Notes: generated from the sequence alone by a model not told the origin. 64,000 nucleotides of DNA from Rikenella sp031549665 (GCA_031549665.1 JAVBPJ010000001.1:124001-188000); one strand, 5' to 3'; positions 7,876-17,170 are shown, counted from the first letter of the stretch. Made by a program: numbers and translations.

Positions 7876-8917
7876 CAACGCCCCCGACGTACTGGTTGCC
7901 CTGAGTGGCGGCATGGATAGTGCCGCCGCGGTGTTGCTGTTGCGGCAGGCGGGCTATCGGCCCAGTGCGCTTTTTCTGGACCTGTTCGACGACCCGACCG
8001 AAAGGGAACGGGTGGTTGCGCTGGCCGATCGGATGGGGGTTGAGCTGACTGTCGAATCGGTCGGGGAGCGCTTTCGGGACGAAGTGGTGGAGTGGACACT
8101 CCGGATGCATCGCCGGGGCGAGACCCCGGTTCCCTGCAGCCGCTGCAACCCGCGCCTGAAATGGGCGGCGCTGGAGGAGGCGGCCGACCGCATGGGAATC
8201 CGCCACCTGGCCACCGGCCATTACGTGCGCGTGGTCGAGCGGAGCGGCCGGCACTTTTTCGCCCGCGGGATCGACCCCGCCAAAGACCAATCGTACTACC
8301 TGTGGGGTGTTCCCGAGCGGCTCATCGCCCGGGCCATAACTCCTTTGGGCGATTGGAGCAAAGCCCTGTTGCGCGACTATTTGCACGATGCGGGTTACGG
8401 CGATCTGGCCCGGAGGGCCGAGAGCATGAGCCTTTGTTTTCTGCACGGGGAGTCGTACCCCGAATTTCTGAAACGCCGCCTGAACCCGGCAACGGGCCAG
8501 GTGGTCGATGCTCGCGGGGCGGTGGTTGGCCGGCACGACGGCTATCCGCTCTACACCATCGGACAAAAACGGGGTTTCGAAAGTGCGGTCGCGGGAGCCG
8601 TCGTTGCCGTCGATGCCCGTCGCAACCGGCTGGTGGTGAGCGATCGGCCCGAGGCGCTGGAGCGTTCGGAAGTTACGCTGCGGAATTGGCAGGCCGTCGA
8701 TCCGGAGGGGCTGTTGCAGGCCGACCTGCGCGCCATGGTGCGCGGCATCGGGCGCAACCCCCAGGGGCGTTGCCGGGTGGAGCTGCGGGGCGACCGGCTC
8801 GTGTTGCATTTCGAGGGAGAACCCGCCTGGGCCATCGCCCCCGGGCAAAGCGTCGCCCTGTACGACGGGGAGTGCTTGGCGGGAGGAGGGATTATTTCGG
8901 CCGAACGGTTGGAGTAG
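7862..8917 (+). CDS. mnmA: tRNA-specific 2-thiouridylase MnmA
   Basis: MnmA activates U34 of Lys, Glu and Gln tRNAs with ATP and inserts sulfur. The 351-residue product has the PP-loop SGGMDS (15-20), the catalytic Cys in RCNPRLKW (Cys95), the family signature KDQSYYL near residue 141, and the second active-site Cys in SLCFLHGE (Cys192); the C-terminal beta-barrel carries YTIGQKRGF. No ATG or GTG exists before the PP-loop in this frame, so translation must start at the TTG at 7862, inside the end of the PUR gene. That overlap and the rare start suggest coupled translation from the upstream gene. Confidence 0.93.
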   Translation: MNSCNNAPDVLVALSGGMDSAAAVLLLRQAGYRPSALFLDLFDDPTERERVVALADRMGVELTVESVGERFRDEVVEWTLRMHRRGETPVPCSRCNPRLKWAALEEAADRMGIRHLATGHYVRVVERSGRHFFARGIDPAKDQSYYLWGVPERLIARAITPLGDWSKALLRDYLHDAGYGDLARRAESMSLCFLHGESYPEFLKRRLNPATGQVVDARGAVVGRHDGYPLYTIGQKRGFESAVAGAVVAVDARRNRLVVSDRPEALERSEVTLRNWQAVDPEGLLQADLRAMVRGIGRNPQGRCRVELRGDRLVLHFEGEPAWAIAPGQSVALYDGECLAGGGIISAERLE

Positions 8918-8939
8918 TGTTGCCGAACCCCTATCTTTG
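8909..8939 (+). promoter_or_regulatory. Promoter for the YqaA/DedA-like gene and aroE
   Basis: TTG at 8909-8911, a 20-nt spacer, then an exact TATCTTTG box at 8932-8939. It overlaps the last codons of mnmA and lies 46 nt before the next ATG. Confidence 0.7.
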
Positions 8940-8985
8940 CTCACGCGATCTCGCGTATGTCCAACCCACTAATCCCGCCTGCCCG

Positions 8986-9621
8986 ATGAGTACTCCCGAA
9001 ACGACCGCCGCAAAACGCCCGAACCTGCTTCGGAGACTTTACGATTGGGTGCTTCACTGGGCCGATACGCGTTGGGGCGTGGCCGCCCTGTTCGTGCTGG
9101 CTTTTGCCGAATCGAGTTTTTTCCCCGTGCCGCCGGACGTGCTGCTGATCGCCTGCTGCCTGGGCCTGCCCAAGCGGTCGTTCCATTATGCCACCGTTTG
9201 TACCGTGGGGTCGGTGCTGGGGGCCATCGGAGGATACCTGATCGGACACTACGCCTGGCTTTCGGATGGAGAGTTTACGGCCTTTGCCCAGTTCTTCTTC
9301 AACCACGTTTTCTCGCTCGATGCCTACTACCAGGTGCAACATTGGTACGAAACGTATAATTTCTGGATTGTCTTTACGGCCGGATTCACCCCCATTCCGT
9401 TCAAGCTGATTACGATCACGGCCGGGGTGTTCGACATCAACTTCGTAATGTTCCTGGTGGCCTCGATGGTGAGCCGCGGAGCGCGGTTCTTTCTGGTGGC
9501 TTTCCTGATCTGGCGTTTCGGCCCTTCGATCAAGGGGTTCATCGACAAGCACTTCAACTGGCTGGCCCTGCTGTTTACGGTGTTGCTGATCGGCGGTTTC
9601 CTGGCTGTTAAGTACATTTAA
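8986..9621 (+). CDS. DedA/VTT-domain inner-membrane protein (YqaA type)
   Basis: A 211-residue membrane protein with the SNARE-associated/VTT fold: the re-entrant segment FAESSFFPVPPDVLLIACCL near residues 39-58, GSVLGAIGGYLIG, the second re-entrant loop FTAGFTPIPFKLITITAGVF, and the conserved R in MVSRGARFF. Four or five hydrophobic segments are visible. Relatives are linked to lipid carrier flipping and membrane homeostasis, but the exact substrate of the YqaA branch is unsettled. The ATG at 8986 fits the promoter upstream; the larger open frame starting near 8092 is out-of-frame readthrough over mnmA. aroE follows after 4 nt, so the two are co-transcribed. Confidence 0.85.
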   Translation: MSTPETTAAKRPNLLRRLYDWVLHWADTRWGVAALFVLAFAESSFFPVPPDVLLIACCLGLPKRSFHYATVCTVGSVLGAIGGYLIGHYAWLSDGEFTAFAQFFFNHVFSLDAYYQVQHWYETYNFWIVFTAGFTPIPFKLITITAGVFDINFVMFLVASMVSRGARFFLVAFLIWRFGPSIKGFIDKHFNWLALLFTVLLIGGFLAVKYI

Positions 9622-9625
9622 CCGG

Positions 9626-10366
9626 ATGGCGGTGGACAGGTACGGATTGGTCGGTTTCCCGTTGGGACACTCTTTTTCGGCAGGCTATTTCGCCGAAAAG
9701 TTTGCCCGCGAGGGGATTACAGGTTGTACCTACGAAAATTTTCCTATCGAACAGGCCGGGGCCATTCGCCGGAGCCTTCCCGCCGATTTGCGGGGATTCA
9801 ACATCACCATTCCGCACAAGCAGGCCATTTTGCCGCTGCTGGACGAACTCGACCCCGAGGCCGGGGCCGTCGGCGCCGTCAACTGCGTCAAGGTGCTTGG
9901 GTCGGGAGTCTGGCGCGGGTACAACACCGATGTGTACGGGTTCGAACGCGCGTTGGAAGGGCTGCTGGCCGGCCTCGATCGGCCTCGGGCGCTGGTGCTT
10001 GGGTCGGGAGGAGCCGCCCGGGCCGTCCGTTACGTGTTGAACAAACGGGGCGTCCCCTTTTACACGGTTTCGCGCACCCCCTCGGGCGACCGCACGTTGG
10101 CGTACGATCAGGTAACGCCCGCGTTGCTGGCCGACTACCGCCTGCTGATTAACACCACGCCGCTGGGAATGTCGCCGAACACGGAGCAATGCCCGTCCCT
10201 GCCCTACGAGGCCCTTACGCCGCAACACCGCCTGTTCGACCTGATTTACAACCCGGCCGAGACCCTTTTCCTGCACCGCGGAAGAGCGGCGGGCGCTGTG
10301 GTGAAGAACGGCCTCGAAATGCTGATCCTGCAAGCCGAGCGTAGCTGGGAGATCTGGCAGGCCTAA
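9626..10366 (+). CDS. aroE: Shikimate dehydrogenase
   Basis: AroE reduces 3-dehydroshikimate with NADPH in the aromatic amino-acid pathway. The 246-residue protein has the substrate-binding start GLVGFPLGHSFS, the catalytic Lys in NITIPHK (residues ~64-70), the Asn/Asp pair in VNCVK and YNTDVYGF, and the dinucleotide loop LGSGGAARAV. It lies 4 nt after the VTT-domain gene and ends before a strong hairpin shared with the converging trkA transcript. The length is a little short for the family (about 270) but all key residues are present. Confidence 0.95.
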   Translation: MAVDRYGLVGFPLGHSFSAGYFAEKFAREGITGCTYENFPIEQAGAIRRSLPADLRGFNITIPHKQAILPLLDELDPEAGAVGAVNCVKVLGSGVWRGYNTDVYGFERALEGLLAGLDRPRALVLGSGGAARAVRYVLNKRGVPFYTVSRTPSGDRTLAYDQVTPALLADYRLLINTTPLGMSPNTEQCPSLPYEALTPQHRLFDLIYNPAETLFLHRGRAAGAVVKNGLEMLILQAERSWEIWQA

Positions 10367-10400
10367 CCCCCTTATTTCTCTAAAGAGACGTACAAACCAA

Positions 10401-10444
10401 AGCGATTCGCCCGCACGGACTAACAGCCGTGCGGGCGAATCGCT
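10401..10444. terminator. Bidirectional terminator-like hairpin between aroE and trkA
   Basis: An 18-bp perfect stem (10401-10418 with 10427-10444; arm begins AGCGATTCGCC) around an 8-nt loop. On the minus strand a T-rich run TTTGGTTTGT follows, so it fits the end of trkA best. Confidence 0.65.
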
Positions 10445-10476
10445 GTTATCAGACAGGGGCCGCGGAGTTGCGGAAC

Positions 10477-11169
10477 TTAAAGCTCCCGCAGGTTGCGGGT
10501 AAAGTCGTTGTATGATTTCAGGGTGCCGTACACCACCAAAATGTCGCCGGCTTCGAGGGCGAAGTCGGGGGTGAGTTCCCGGGCCGTTTTTTGGTTGTAT
10601 TTGACACCGAGCGCGTTGCGTTCCTCGCTGTCGCGCAGCACGGTAAGCAACTTCAGGGTGGGGTATTTTTCCAGCCCGCAGTTCGATGCGGTGCGGCCCG
10701 CCAGTTCGGCGGGCAGTTCAAAGCGCATGACGTAGTGGTCGCGGTCGATCCGGTACGAACTCAGAAACGTACTCAGTTCGAGCGACTGGGCCATCACCTC
10801 GGCGGCCTCTTTTTCCGGAAAAATGATGCGGTCGATGCCCAGGGCTTGCAGTACGTTGCGGTGAATCTCGTCGAAAGCCCTGGCAACCAAATTTTTGACT
10901 CCCATTTGGATCAGCGAGGCGACGATGTGGATCGACGAGCTGAAGTCCTCGGCAATGGAAACGATCACCCGGTCGGCATCGGCCAGGGGCAGGGTTTGGA
11001 GCGCTTCCGGGTCGCCCGCGTCGAGGCAGATGGTGGTCGACAGGCTGTCGCGCAGCTCTTCGACACGTCCTTTGCGGCGGTCGACGCCCACCACCTCGTG
11101 GCCCATTTGGGTGAGGCGTGTTGCGAGTACCGATCCGAAGTTTCCGAGGCCAATAACAATGTATCTCAT
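10477..11169 (-). CDS. trkA: Potassium-uptake regulatory subunit TrkA/KtrA
   Basis: A 230-residue cytoplasmic gating subunit. It has one RCK_N Rossmann domain with the nucleotide-binding GLGNFG (residues 7-12) and the acidic ribose ligand in VVGVDRR, and one RCK_C domain from about residue 140 (FELPAELAGRTASN to VYGTLKSYNDF). A single N+C pair is the KtrA arrangement, not the doubled E. coli TrkA. It follows trkH by 12 nt on the same strand, and the two make a K+ channel-like transporter with an octameric ring controlled by ATP/ADP or NAD. Confidence 0.93.
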   Translation of the reverse strand: MRYIVIGLGNFGSVLATRLTQMGHEVVGVDRRKGRVEELRDSLSTTICLDAGDPEALQTLPLADADRVIVSIAEDFSSSIHIVASLIQMGVKNLVARAFDEIHRNVLQALGIDRIIFPEKEAAEVMAQSLELSTFLSSYRIDRDHYVMRFELPAELAGRTASNCGLEKYPTLKLLTVLRDSEERNALGVKYNQKTARELTPDFALEAGDILVVYGTLKSYNDFTRNLREL

Positions 11170-11181
11170 GGGGTAGGGGGG

Positions 11182-13002
11182 TTAGTTAAGCAAAATGGAT
11201 TCGTACGGGTACGAGTAGGGGTGCCGTACCTGGCGCCGCACCATGGTCGCCACCAGGCTGAGCATGCCGATGCGGCCGAAGAACATCAACAAGATAATCA
11301 CGACTTTCGAATCGTCGCCCAGCAGGGGAGTAATCCCCAGCGACAGACCGACGGTTCCCAGGGCCGAAACGGCTTCGAACGCCAGCTTGCCGGGCGAAAG
11401 ACCCGGTTCGAGCAGGCAGAGCAGCAGGGTGCCGAACACCAAAATAAGGATCGAGACCATGATCACGGTAAAGGCCCTGCGGACGGTATTGGTCGGGATC
11501 TCGCGGTGGTGTACCTCGATGGCGGTGTTGCCGCGGATGGAGCTGAAAATGTTTTTGAGGGCCATGTAGGCGGTGGTAACCTTGATCCCGCCGGCGGTGG
11601 ACTGCGGCGCCCCCCCGATCCACATCAGCAGGGTGGTGAGCAGCAGGGTGGCGGGAAGCATCCGGCCCATGTCGACCCCGTTGAACCCTGCCGTACGGGG
11701 GGTAACGGCGGTCAGGAATCCCTGCGCCAGCTTGCCGGAGAGGGAAAAGTCGGCCAGCGCGCCGTTCCATTCGAGCGCCAGCACGGCCCCCCAGCTCACC
11801 ACGATCAACACGGCGGTGGTGCGGAGCACGATGTAGGTGGTCAGGTTCCACAGGCGGGGGCGGCGCACGGCGGGGCGGCCGATCAGCCTCCGTCCCAGGT
11901 TGCGAAGCTGGTTGCCCGCTACCGACAGCAGGTTCGAGAAGATGGGAAATCCGATCCCCCCGAAAATGATGAGCCACGAGACAACCGCGGGAATGCCCCA
12001 CAGGCCGCGTACGGCGGGGTCGTAGAGGTTCCCCTCCAGGGTTGAGAACCCTGCGTTGCAGAAGGCCGAAACGCTGTGGAAAATGGCGAAGAAAAACGAC
12101 TCGCCCGAAGTGCCGAAGACTCCTCCCTCGTCGACAAATCCAAACAGGAGCAAGGCTCCCGCCGCCTCGATGGTCAGGGTTACGGTAATGATCTTGATCA
12201 GTGTGCGGGGCAGACTGCCCAGCCGTTTTTCGCTCAGCAGGTCTCCCACCAGCAGTTGGCCCTGCATCGAGCTGTGTCCCAAAAAGAAAAGTCCGAAGAA
12301 GCTGGTGATCGTCATGATGCCGAGTCCGCCCACCTGAATCAGGAACAGCAGCACGATCTGTCCGGTCAGGGTAAAGGTTTCGGGAAGGCTCACCGTCGAC
12401 AGACCCGTTACGCAGACCGCGCTGGCCGAGGTGAACAGGGCGTCGATGTAGCGAATTTCGCCGATGGTGCAGTTGGGCAGCATCAACAGGAACGATCCGG
12501 TCAGAATAAGCAGTAGAAAACAACTTGCCAGCAGCGCCGCCGGATTGACCTTGCGCGAAAGCAGGTTCGACAGCCAGCGCGACCATTCGATCACCGAACA
12601 GAGCAACAGGCTGACAATCACCACCCAGGGCTCTTCGGTCGTCGAACCCCAGCCCGATCCGATCCACCCGAGCCGGACAGCAAGGTTTGTCAGGGTAATG
12701 GCCGTCAGTACCAGGTAGGCGGCCCTCAACACCCACCGCATCGCCCCTTTGGTGGGAGGCCTTTCGCCGGTCTCGTCGCGCCCCAGGACGATCCGCAGGG
12801 TCAGGGCGATCCAAACGGCCAGCAGCAGGTCCTGATACAGGATGCGGATCAGGCTCAACGAGGCCTCGTTTTGATCGAAACCGAACAGGTAGATCACCCC
12901 GGCTGGCACCACCACGCTCACCGCCAGAATAACCACCGAGGCCAGTCGAAGCAGCGGGGCTTTTAGCAATTTTTGCAGGGTATGTAAACTCGGAAGTTGC
13001 AT
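11182..13002 (-). CDS. trkH: Potassium-uptake transmembrane subunit TrkH/KtrB
   Basis: A 606-residue integral membrane protein made of the four repeated M1-P-M2 units of the Trk/Ktr family. The filter-like segments are visible as TSASAVCVTGLS, HSVSAFCNAGFS, VTPRTAGFNGVD and VSALGTVGLSLG, each with the conserved Gly. About 170 N-terminal residues form additional membrane helices before the first filter unit, more than in the ~450-residue Bacillus KtrB. The ATG at 13002 (MQLPSLHTL) is chosen; the further upstream extension is basic and lacks family similarity. A GATCTTTG box at 13020-13027 on the minus strand could be the -7 element. Confidence 0.93.
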   Translation of the reverse strand: MQLPSLHTLQKLLKAPLLRLASVVILAVSVVVPAGVIYLFGFDQNEASLSLIRILYQDLLLAVWIALTLRIVLGRDETGERPPTKGAMRWVLRAAYLVLTAITLTNLAVRLGWIGSGWGSTTEEPWVVIVSLLLCSVIEWSRWLSNLLSRKVNPAALLASCFLLLILTGSFLLMLPNCTIGEIRYIDALFTSASAVCVTGLSTVSLPETFTLTGQIVLLFLIQVGGLGIMTITSFFGLFFLGHSSMQGQLLVGDLLSEKRLGSLPRTLIKIITVTLTIEAAGALLLFGFVDEGGVFGTSGESFFFAIFHSVSAFCNAGFSTLEGNLYDPAVRGLWGIPAVVSWLIIFGGIGFPIFSNLLSVAGNQLRNLGRRLIGRPAVRRPRLWNLTTYIVLRTTAVLIVVSWGAVLALEWNGALADFSLSGKLAQGFLTAVTPRTAGFNGVDMGRMLPATLLLTTLLMWIGGAPQSTAGGIKVTTAYMALKNIFSSIRGNTAIEVHHREIPTNTVRRAFTVIMVSILILVFGTLLLCLLEPGLSPGKLAFEAVSALGTVGLSLGITPLLGDDSKVVIILLMFFGRIGMLSLVATMVRRQVRHPYSYPYESILLN

Positions 13003-13081
13003 GGGCGGTATGATTAGGGCAAAGATCGTGCTTTTTTTGACCCGTTTGCCCGCCTCCGGAAAGAACCGCCCAAAAACTTTG

Positions 13082-13089
13082 TAACTTTG
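13082..13089 (+). promoter_or_regulatory. -7 box of the transglutaminase-like gene
   Basis: Exact TAACTTTG, 42 nt before the ATG. No TTG is found at the usual -33 distance. Confidence 0.45.
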
Positions 13090-13131
13090 TGTGGCCCCTA
13101 AGGAAAGTAACCCCACAAAGAAGACCCCCTC

Positions 13132-15765
13132 ATGAAAAAAAGATCCCTTTTCGCCCTTTTATCGGCAGCGGCCCTGTTGGCCGGCTGCAGCCCCAAACCG
13201 CTCGTGCAGAGCCAGGAATTGCGTGCGGACATTTCGACCCACCTGTCGGAACGCTCGGCCTGGTTGCCGGAGCTTCCGGCGGCCCTCAATACCAACGAAC
13301 GCCAGGCGCTCGAATACCTGTACGCCTACATGCCGGTGGGCGACGTGGGCGACTATCCGGTGGAACTTTACCTGAAGAACGTGCGCGCTTCGTTCGACGC
13401 CCTGGGTGCGATGCCCTGGGGAAAGAGCCTGCCCAACGACCTCTTTCTGCACTACGTGTTGCCCGTTCGGGTGAATAACGAAAATCTGGATACTTCGCGG
13501 ATTGATTTTTACGCCGAACTCAAAGATCGGGTAAAGGGACTCTCGATGGCCGACGCCATTCTTGAGGTGAACCACTGGTGCCACGAGAAGGTGATTTATG
13601 CTCCCTCGGACGGACGCACCAGCGCCCCCTCGGCCTCGGTACGCAGCGCCTACGGCCGTTGCGGCGAGGAGTCGACCTTTACGGTGGCCGCGCTGCGCTC
13701 GGTGGGCATCCCCGCCCGGCAGGTGTACACGCCCCGTTGGGCGCATACCGACGACAACCACGCCTGGGTGGAAGCCTGGGCCGACGGCACGTGGTACTAC
13801 CTGGGAGCCTGCGAACCCGAACCCGTGCTGGACATGGGGTGGTTCGACGCTCCGGCCAAACGGGCCATGTTGATGCACACCAAGGTGTTCGGGAACTACA
13901 ACGGCCCCGAAGAGGTGATCAACCGCACGGACTGCTACACCGAGATCAACGTAACCGAAAAATACGCCCCCGTGGCCAAAGTCGAGGTGCTGGTTACCGA
14001 CACCGCGGGCCGCCCCGTACCGGGAGCCTGGGTCGATTTCGGGATTTACAACTACGCCGAATTTTACCCCGCCGCACACCTCCGGGCCGACAGCGCGGGA
14101 AAAACCTCGCTCTCGGCAGGGCTGGGCGATATGATGATTTGGGCTACCGACAATGTCCGTTACGGCTATCAAAAGGTCTCTTTTGGCAAACAGCCCCAGG
14201 TAACCATCGTGCTTTCCCATGGGGCGCTTGCGGCTCCGTACCGGGTTGATCTGGACGTGGTGCCGCCGGTGGAAGCCCCCGCCGCCCAGCGCGTTACCCC
14301 CGAACAGCGGGCCGAGAACAACCGCCGGTTGGCCGTCGAGGACTCGATCCGCAACGCCTACATGGCCACGTGGATGAGCGCCGCCGACGCACGGGCGTTG
14401 GCTGAAAAGATCGGCGCCGACACCTCGGTGGTGATCGGCCGCATCAAGGCGAGCCGCGGCAACTGGCGCGAGATCGCCTCGTTCCTGGAACAGAGCGCGG
14501 CCAAAGGCCCCCAGGTGCTGGCCACGGCCTTCGACCTGCTGGACGTGGTGTCGGCCAAAGACCTGCGCGACACGCCGGCCGACGTGCTGATGGATCACCT
14601 GCAGGGGGCGCTGTCCTTTGCCGGGACCCCTTACTTCAAAGAATACATCCTTAATCCCCGGGTCGGTACCGAATTGCTGGTTCCTTACCGCGCGGTGTTC
14701 CACTCCATGCCCTCCGACATCAAAGAACTGATCGCCCTGGCCGGAAAGGTCGCCGTGGTGGACAGCCTGAATCCCGCCCGGATACCGATCTCCCCGATTG
14801 GCGTACACCACCTGCAGATGGGGGACAGGGCCGCCCGCGAACGCTACTTCATCGCCACGGCCCGCACCCAGGGATTTGCAGCCCGTTACGAACCCATCAC
14901 CAACCGCCTGCAATACTACGACCAACCCCAGGGCCGCTGGATCAACGTGGTGCTGGGAACCGACCTCGACAACCTGGTGCAGGTTCCGGAAAAGGGAATG
15001 CTGAAGATCGAATATAAACCCACCAAACGCAACGCCGATCCGAAGTACGAAATACACTTCTCGGTGGCCAAGATCGAAAATGGCCGTCCCCGCGCCATTT
15101 CGCTCGACCGGGCCGACGTGGACATGGGTGGTTCGGGATCGCTGGCCGCCATCTTCAAAACGCCGCTGCCGGTCGAAGCGGGCGACTACATGCTGGTGAG
15201 CGGCACCCGCATGGCCAACGGTACGGTGTTGAGCCAAATCCAGTTCTTCTCGGTGGTCGCGGGCAAACAGACCGACCTGACCCTGACCATGCGCGAGGAC
15301 GAATCGGGGGTGCAGGTGATCGGGTCGATGAATCCCGAAACGCTATTCATCCCGCAGGGGGCCGCGGCTCCCACGTCGGTGCTGGCCACCACGGGCCGGG
15401 GCTACTTTGTGCTGGCGCTGCTCGAAGCCAACAAGGAACCCACCAACCACGCCCTGCGCGATATCGCCGCCGTGGCGGGTGAGTTCGAGCAATGGGGCCG
15501 CGGCCTGGTGTTGCTTTACCGCACGCCCGACGAGCTGGCGAAACTTCGCCCCGCTGAGTACGGCAAACTGCCCGGCACGATCACCTGGGGGGTCGATGCC
15601 GACGGACAGACCGAACGAATGCTGAAACAGTCGCTCAAAATATCGGGCAATCCCAACCTGCCGCTCTTCGTCATCGCCGACACGTTCGGCCGCGTGGTGT
15701 TCGCCTCGCAGGGCTACCAGATCGGATTGGGCGAACAGATGATCAAGGTGATCCGCCAGCTTTGA
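13132..15765 (+). CDS. Transglutaminase-like domain lipoprotein
   Basis: An 877-residue envelope protein. The signal peptide ends in the lipobox LAGC (Cys19). Residues ~140-230 form a transglutaminase-like papain-fold core with a full triad: Cys177 in YGRCGEE, His210 in DDNHAWVEAW and Asp218 in ADGTW. A carboxypeptidase-regulatory-like beta-sandwich follows (VLVTDTAGRPVPGAWVDF, ~285-350), and the C-terminal ~150 residues look thioredoxin-fold-like (ATTGRGYFVLALLEANKEPT to FVIADTFGRVVF) but without a CxxC. Bacteroidota proteins of this layout are thought to be peptidases or amidases acting on peptides or cell wall; the true substrate is unknown. It is transcribed alone. Confidence 0.85.
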   Translation: MKKRSLFALLSAAALLAGCSPKPLVQSQELRADISTHLSERSAWLPELPAALNTNERQALEYLYAYMPVGDVGDYPVELYLKNVRASFDALGAMPWGKSLPNDLFLHYVLPVRVNNENLDTSRIDFYAELKDRVKGLSMADAILEVNHWCHEKVIYAPSDGRTSAPSASVRSAYGRCGEESTFTVAALRSVGIPARQVYTPRWAHTDDNHAWVEAWADGTWYYLGACEPEPVLDMGWFDAPAKRAMLMHTKVFGNYNGPEEVINRTDCYTEINVTEKYAPVAKVEVLVTDTAGRPVPGAWVDFGIYNYAEFYPAAHLRADSAGKTSLSAGLGDMMIWATDNVRYGYQKVSFGKQPQVTIVLSHGALAAPYRVDLDVVPPVEAPAAQRVTPEQRAENNRRLAVEDSIRNAYMATWMSAADARALAEKIGADTSVVIGRIKASRGNWREIASFLEQSAAKGPQVLATAFDLLDVVSAKDLRDTPADVLMDHLQGALSFAGTPYFKEYILNPRVGTELLVPYRAVFHSMPSDIKELIALAGKVAVVDSLNPARIPISPIGVHHLQMGDRAARERYFIATARTQGFAARYEPITNRLQYYDQPQGRWINVVLGTDLDNLVQVPEKGMLKIEYKPTKRNADPKYEIHFSVAKIENGRPRAISLDRADVDMGGSGSLAAIFKTPLPVEAGDYMLVSGTRMANGTVLSQIQFFSVVAGKQTDLTLTMREDESGVQVIGSMNPETLFIPQGAAAPTSVLATTGRGYFVLALLEANKEPTNHALRDIAAVAGEFEQWGRGLVLLYRTPDELAKLRPAEYGKLPGTITWGVDADGQTERMLKQSLKISGNPNLPLFVIADTFGRVVFASQGYQIGLGEQMIKVIRQL

Positions 15766-15796
15766 CGTTGAGTTAGAGGCGCGGTTTTGCGCTTGC

Positions 15797-15842
15797 AAGA
15801 GAAGTCCCGCACCTGTCAAGGCTGCGGGACTTCTCTTTTTTT
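15797..15842 (+). terminator. Rho-independent terminator of the transglutaminase-like gene
   Basis: AAGAGAAGTCCCGCA (15797-15811) pairs exactly with 15823-15837 and a run of T residues reaches 15842. Confidence 0.85.
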
Positions 15843-15899
15843 GGGGGGTGTAAAACGATTGACCTGATTATACCAAATGGCGAGTTTTACAACATGACA

Positions 15900-15929
15900 G
15901 AGGCTCCATTCTCATGGGAATGGAGCCTC
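15900..15929. terminator. Perfect 12-bp hairpin at the end of the NYN gene
   Basis: GAGGCTCCATTC (15900-15911) pairs exactly with 15918-15929 around TCATGG. It lies 41 nt beyond the minus-strand NYN gene stop; there is no good T-tract. Confidence 0.5.
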
Positions 15930-15969
15930 GATTTATGGACTCGGACGGAGTCTCGGCCAGTAAAGGGGA

Positions 15970-16938
15970 TTATTCCATCGTTACCTCGAAAGCGGTCGAC
16001 TCCTCCTGATCTTCCAGCTTCTTGACGTTCTTGGCTACGTCCTGCCCCTGATCGTTTTTGCCCAGGGCAAATTCGACCCGATCGCCGGGTGCCAGCGACT
16101 CGAACGACCCTTCCATCAGGTCGAGGCTGTGGAAGAAGAGGTTGTTGTTCGGGAAGCGGATGAATCCGTAGCCGTTCTTGATGCTCAGGATGCGGCTGGT
16201 GTAGCGCTCTTTCGAAACGTCGAAAGCGTCGCGGACGGGGTACAGAATATGATCCTCGTCAATGTCGCTATTTTTCGCGCTTTCGGACGAAACGAACAAA
16301 TTCATAATCAATTCATTGTTCTGTTCGAGGCCGCATTCGATCACTTCCTGCATCGGAACGGGGTAGTGTACGCTGTTGAAAAGGTCGTGCGAGGGCTTGG
16401 TAACTACGCGTACGCCATCGTCGTTGGTGTACTCGAAATCCCAGCTGATCAGCATTACGCGCACTCCCAGGGCGGCCAATTTCCGAACCAGGGGAACGTA
16501 GTCGGTGTCGGAGACCACCAGCACGGCGATGTCGATCTTGCCGGTTATGGCCATTTCGAAAACTTCGAGCGAAAGCCACACGTCGGTTCCGCGCTCTTCG
16601 CGCTTCGCGCCGATGTTCCGCAGGGGCAGGTAGTGCGAGTGGATGTTCGAGGCCATCAGAATGTCGTCGAACACGCGGTCGTGGTACAACTGGCTGCCGC
16701 GGGCGGCGGCGTCCGAGGCGTTCAGGCGGCCGCGGAAATAATGGGCTTCGTTGATGCGGCAACGTTTGGGGTCCGCACCCTCTTCTTCGGCTACGCGCTG
16801 TACGATGAAGTCGTGAAGGCCGGCAATGCAAAGCCGACGGCGTTGCGGGTGGATGTAGTTGTAATAATTGGATGCGTGTAACAAAAAGTTACCATCGTAA
16901 AACACGCCGATTTTCGGGGTCGAAAGAGTGGGTTGCAT
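15970..16938 (-). CDS. NYN-domain putative ribonuclease fused to a cold-shock domain
   Basis: A 322-residue cytoplasmic protein in two parts. Residues ~8-200 are a NYN/LabA (DUF88) PIN-fold nuclease domain: IGVFYDGNFLL gives the first acidic residue, TDVWLSLEVFEMA the second, and VVSDTDYVPLVRKL the last Asp pair. Residues ~250-310 resemble a cold-shock OB fold: RILSIKNGYGFIRFP and NNLFFHSLDL match the RNP1/RNP2 pattern KGFGFI / VFVH, and GDRVEFALG follows. The combination suggests an RNA-cutting enzyme with its own single-strand RNA-binding module. The acidic active-site residues are intact, so it is probably active. Its targets are unknown, and no antitoxin-like partner is adjacent. Confidence 0.8.
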   Translation of the reverse strand: MQPTLSTPKIGVFYDGNFLLHASNYYNYIHPQRRRLCIAGLHDFIVQRVAEEEGADPKRCRINEAHYFRGRLNASDAAARGSQLYHDRVFDDILMASNIHSHYLPLRNIGAKREERGTDVWLSLEVFEMAITGKIDIAVLVVSDTDYVPLVRKLAALGVRVMLISWDFEYTNDDGVRVVTKPSHDLFNSVHYPVPMQEVIECGLEQNNELIMNLFVSSESAKNSDIDEDHILYPVRDAFDVSKERYTSRILSIKNGYGFIRFPNNNLFFHSLDLMEGSFESLAPGDRVEFALGKNDQGQDVAKNVKKLEDQEESTAFEVTME

Positions 16939-16999
16939 GGGCTTTATAAATTGCTATTCGGTTTAAATAATTGCCTCTTATAGCAGATGAGGCGGAGTC

Positions 17000-17007
17000 C
17001 AAAGGTA
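17000..17007 (-). promoter_or_regulatory. -7 box of the NYN-domain gene
   Basis: Exact TACCTTTG on the minus strand, 61 nt before the ATG; the -33 TTG is not clear. Confidence 0.5.
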
Positions 17008-17170
17008 ATACAAATTTCGAAACAGAATCACCATCCCGAGAAGATACCCCTAAAAAACATCGCTTTTTTGCTTATGGCAAATGTCGATTTACGAACGCGA
17101 AAAAAGCTAAAAATAGTATGCCGAGGGGCTGAAAAACGAAGAGCAGGGGGCGGATTTGGTCGGGGGCGGA

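Noticed and set aside
13159..15237. 692-codon minus-strand frame over the transglutaminase gene
   Set aside because: Antisense shadow of a gene with a lipobox and a full catalytic triad.
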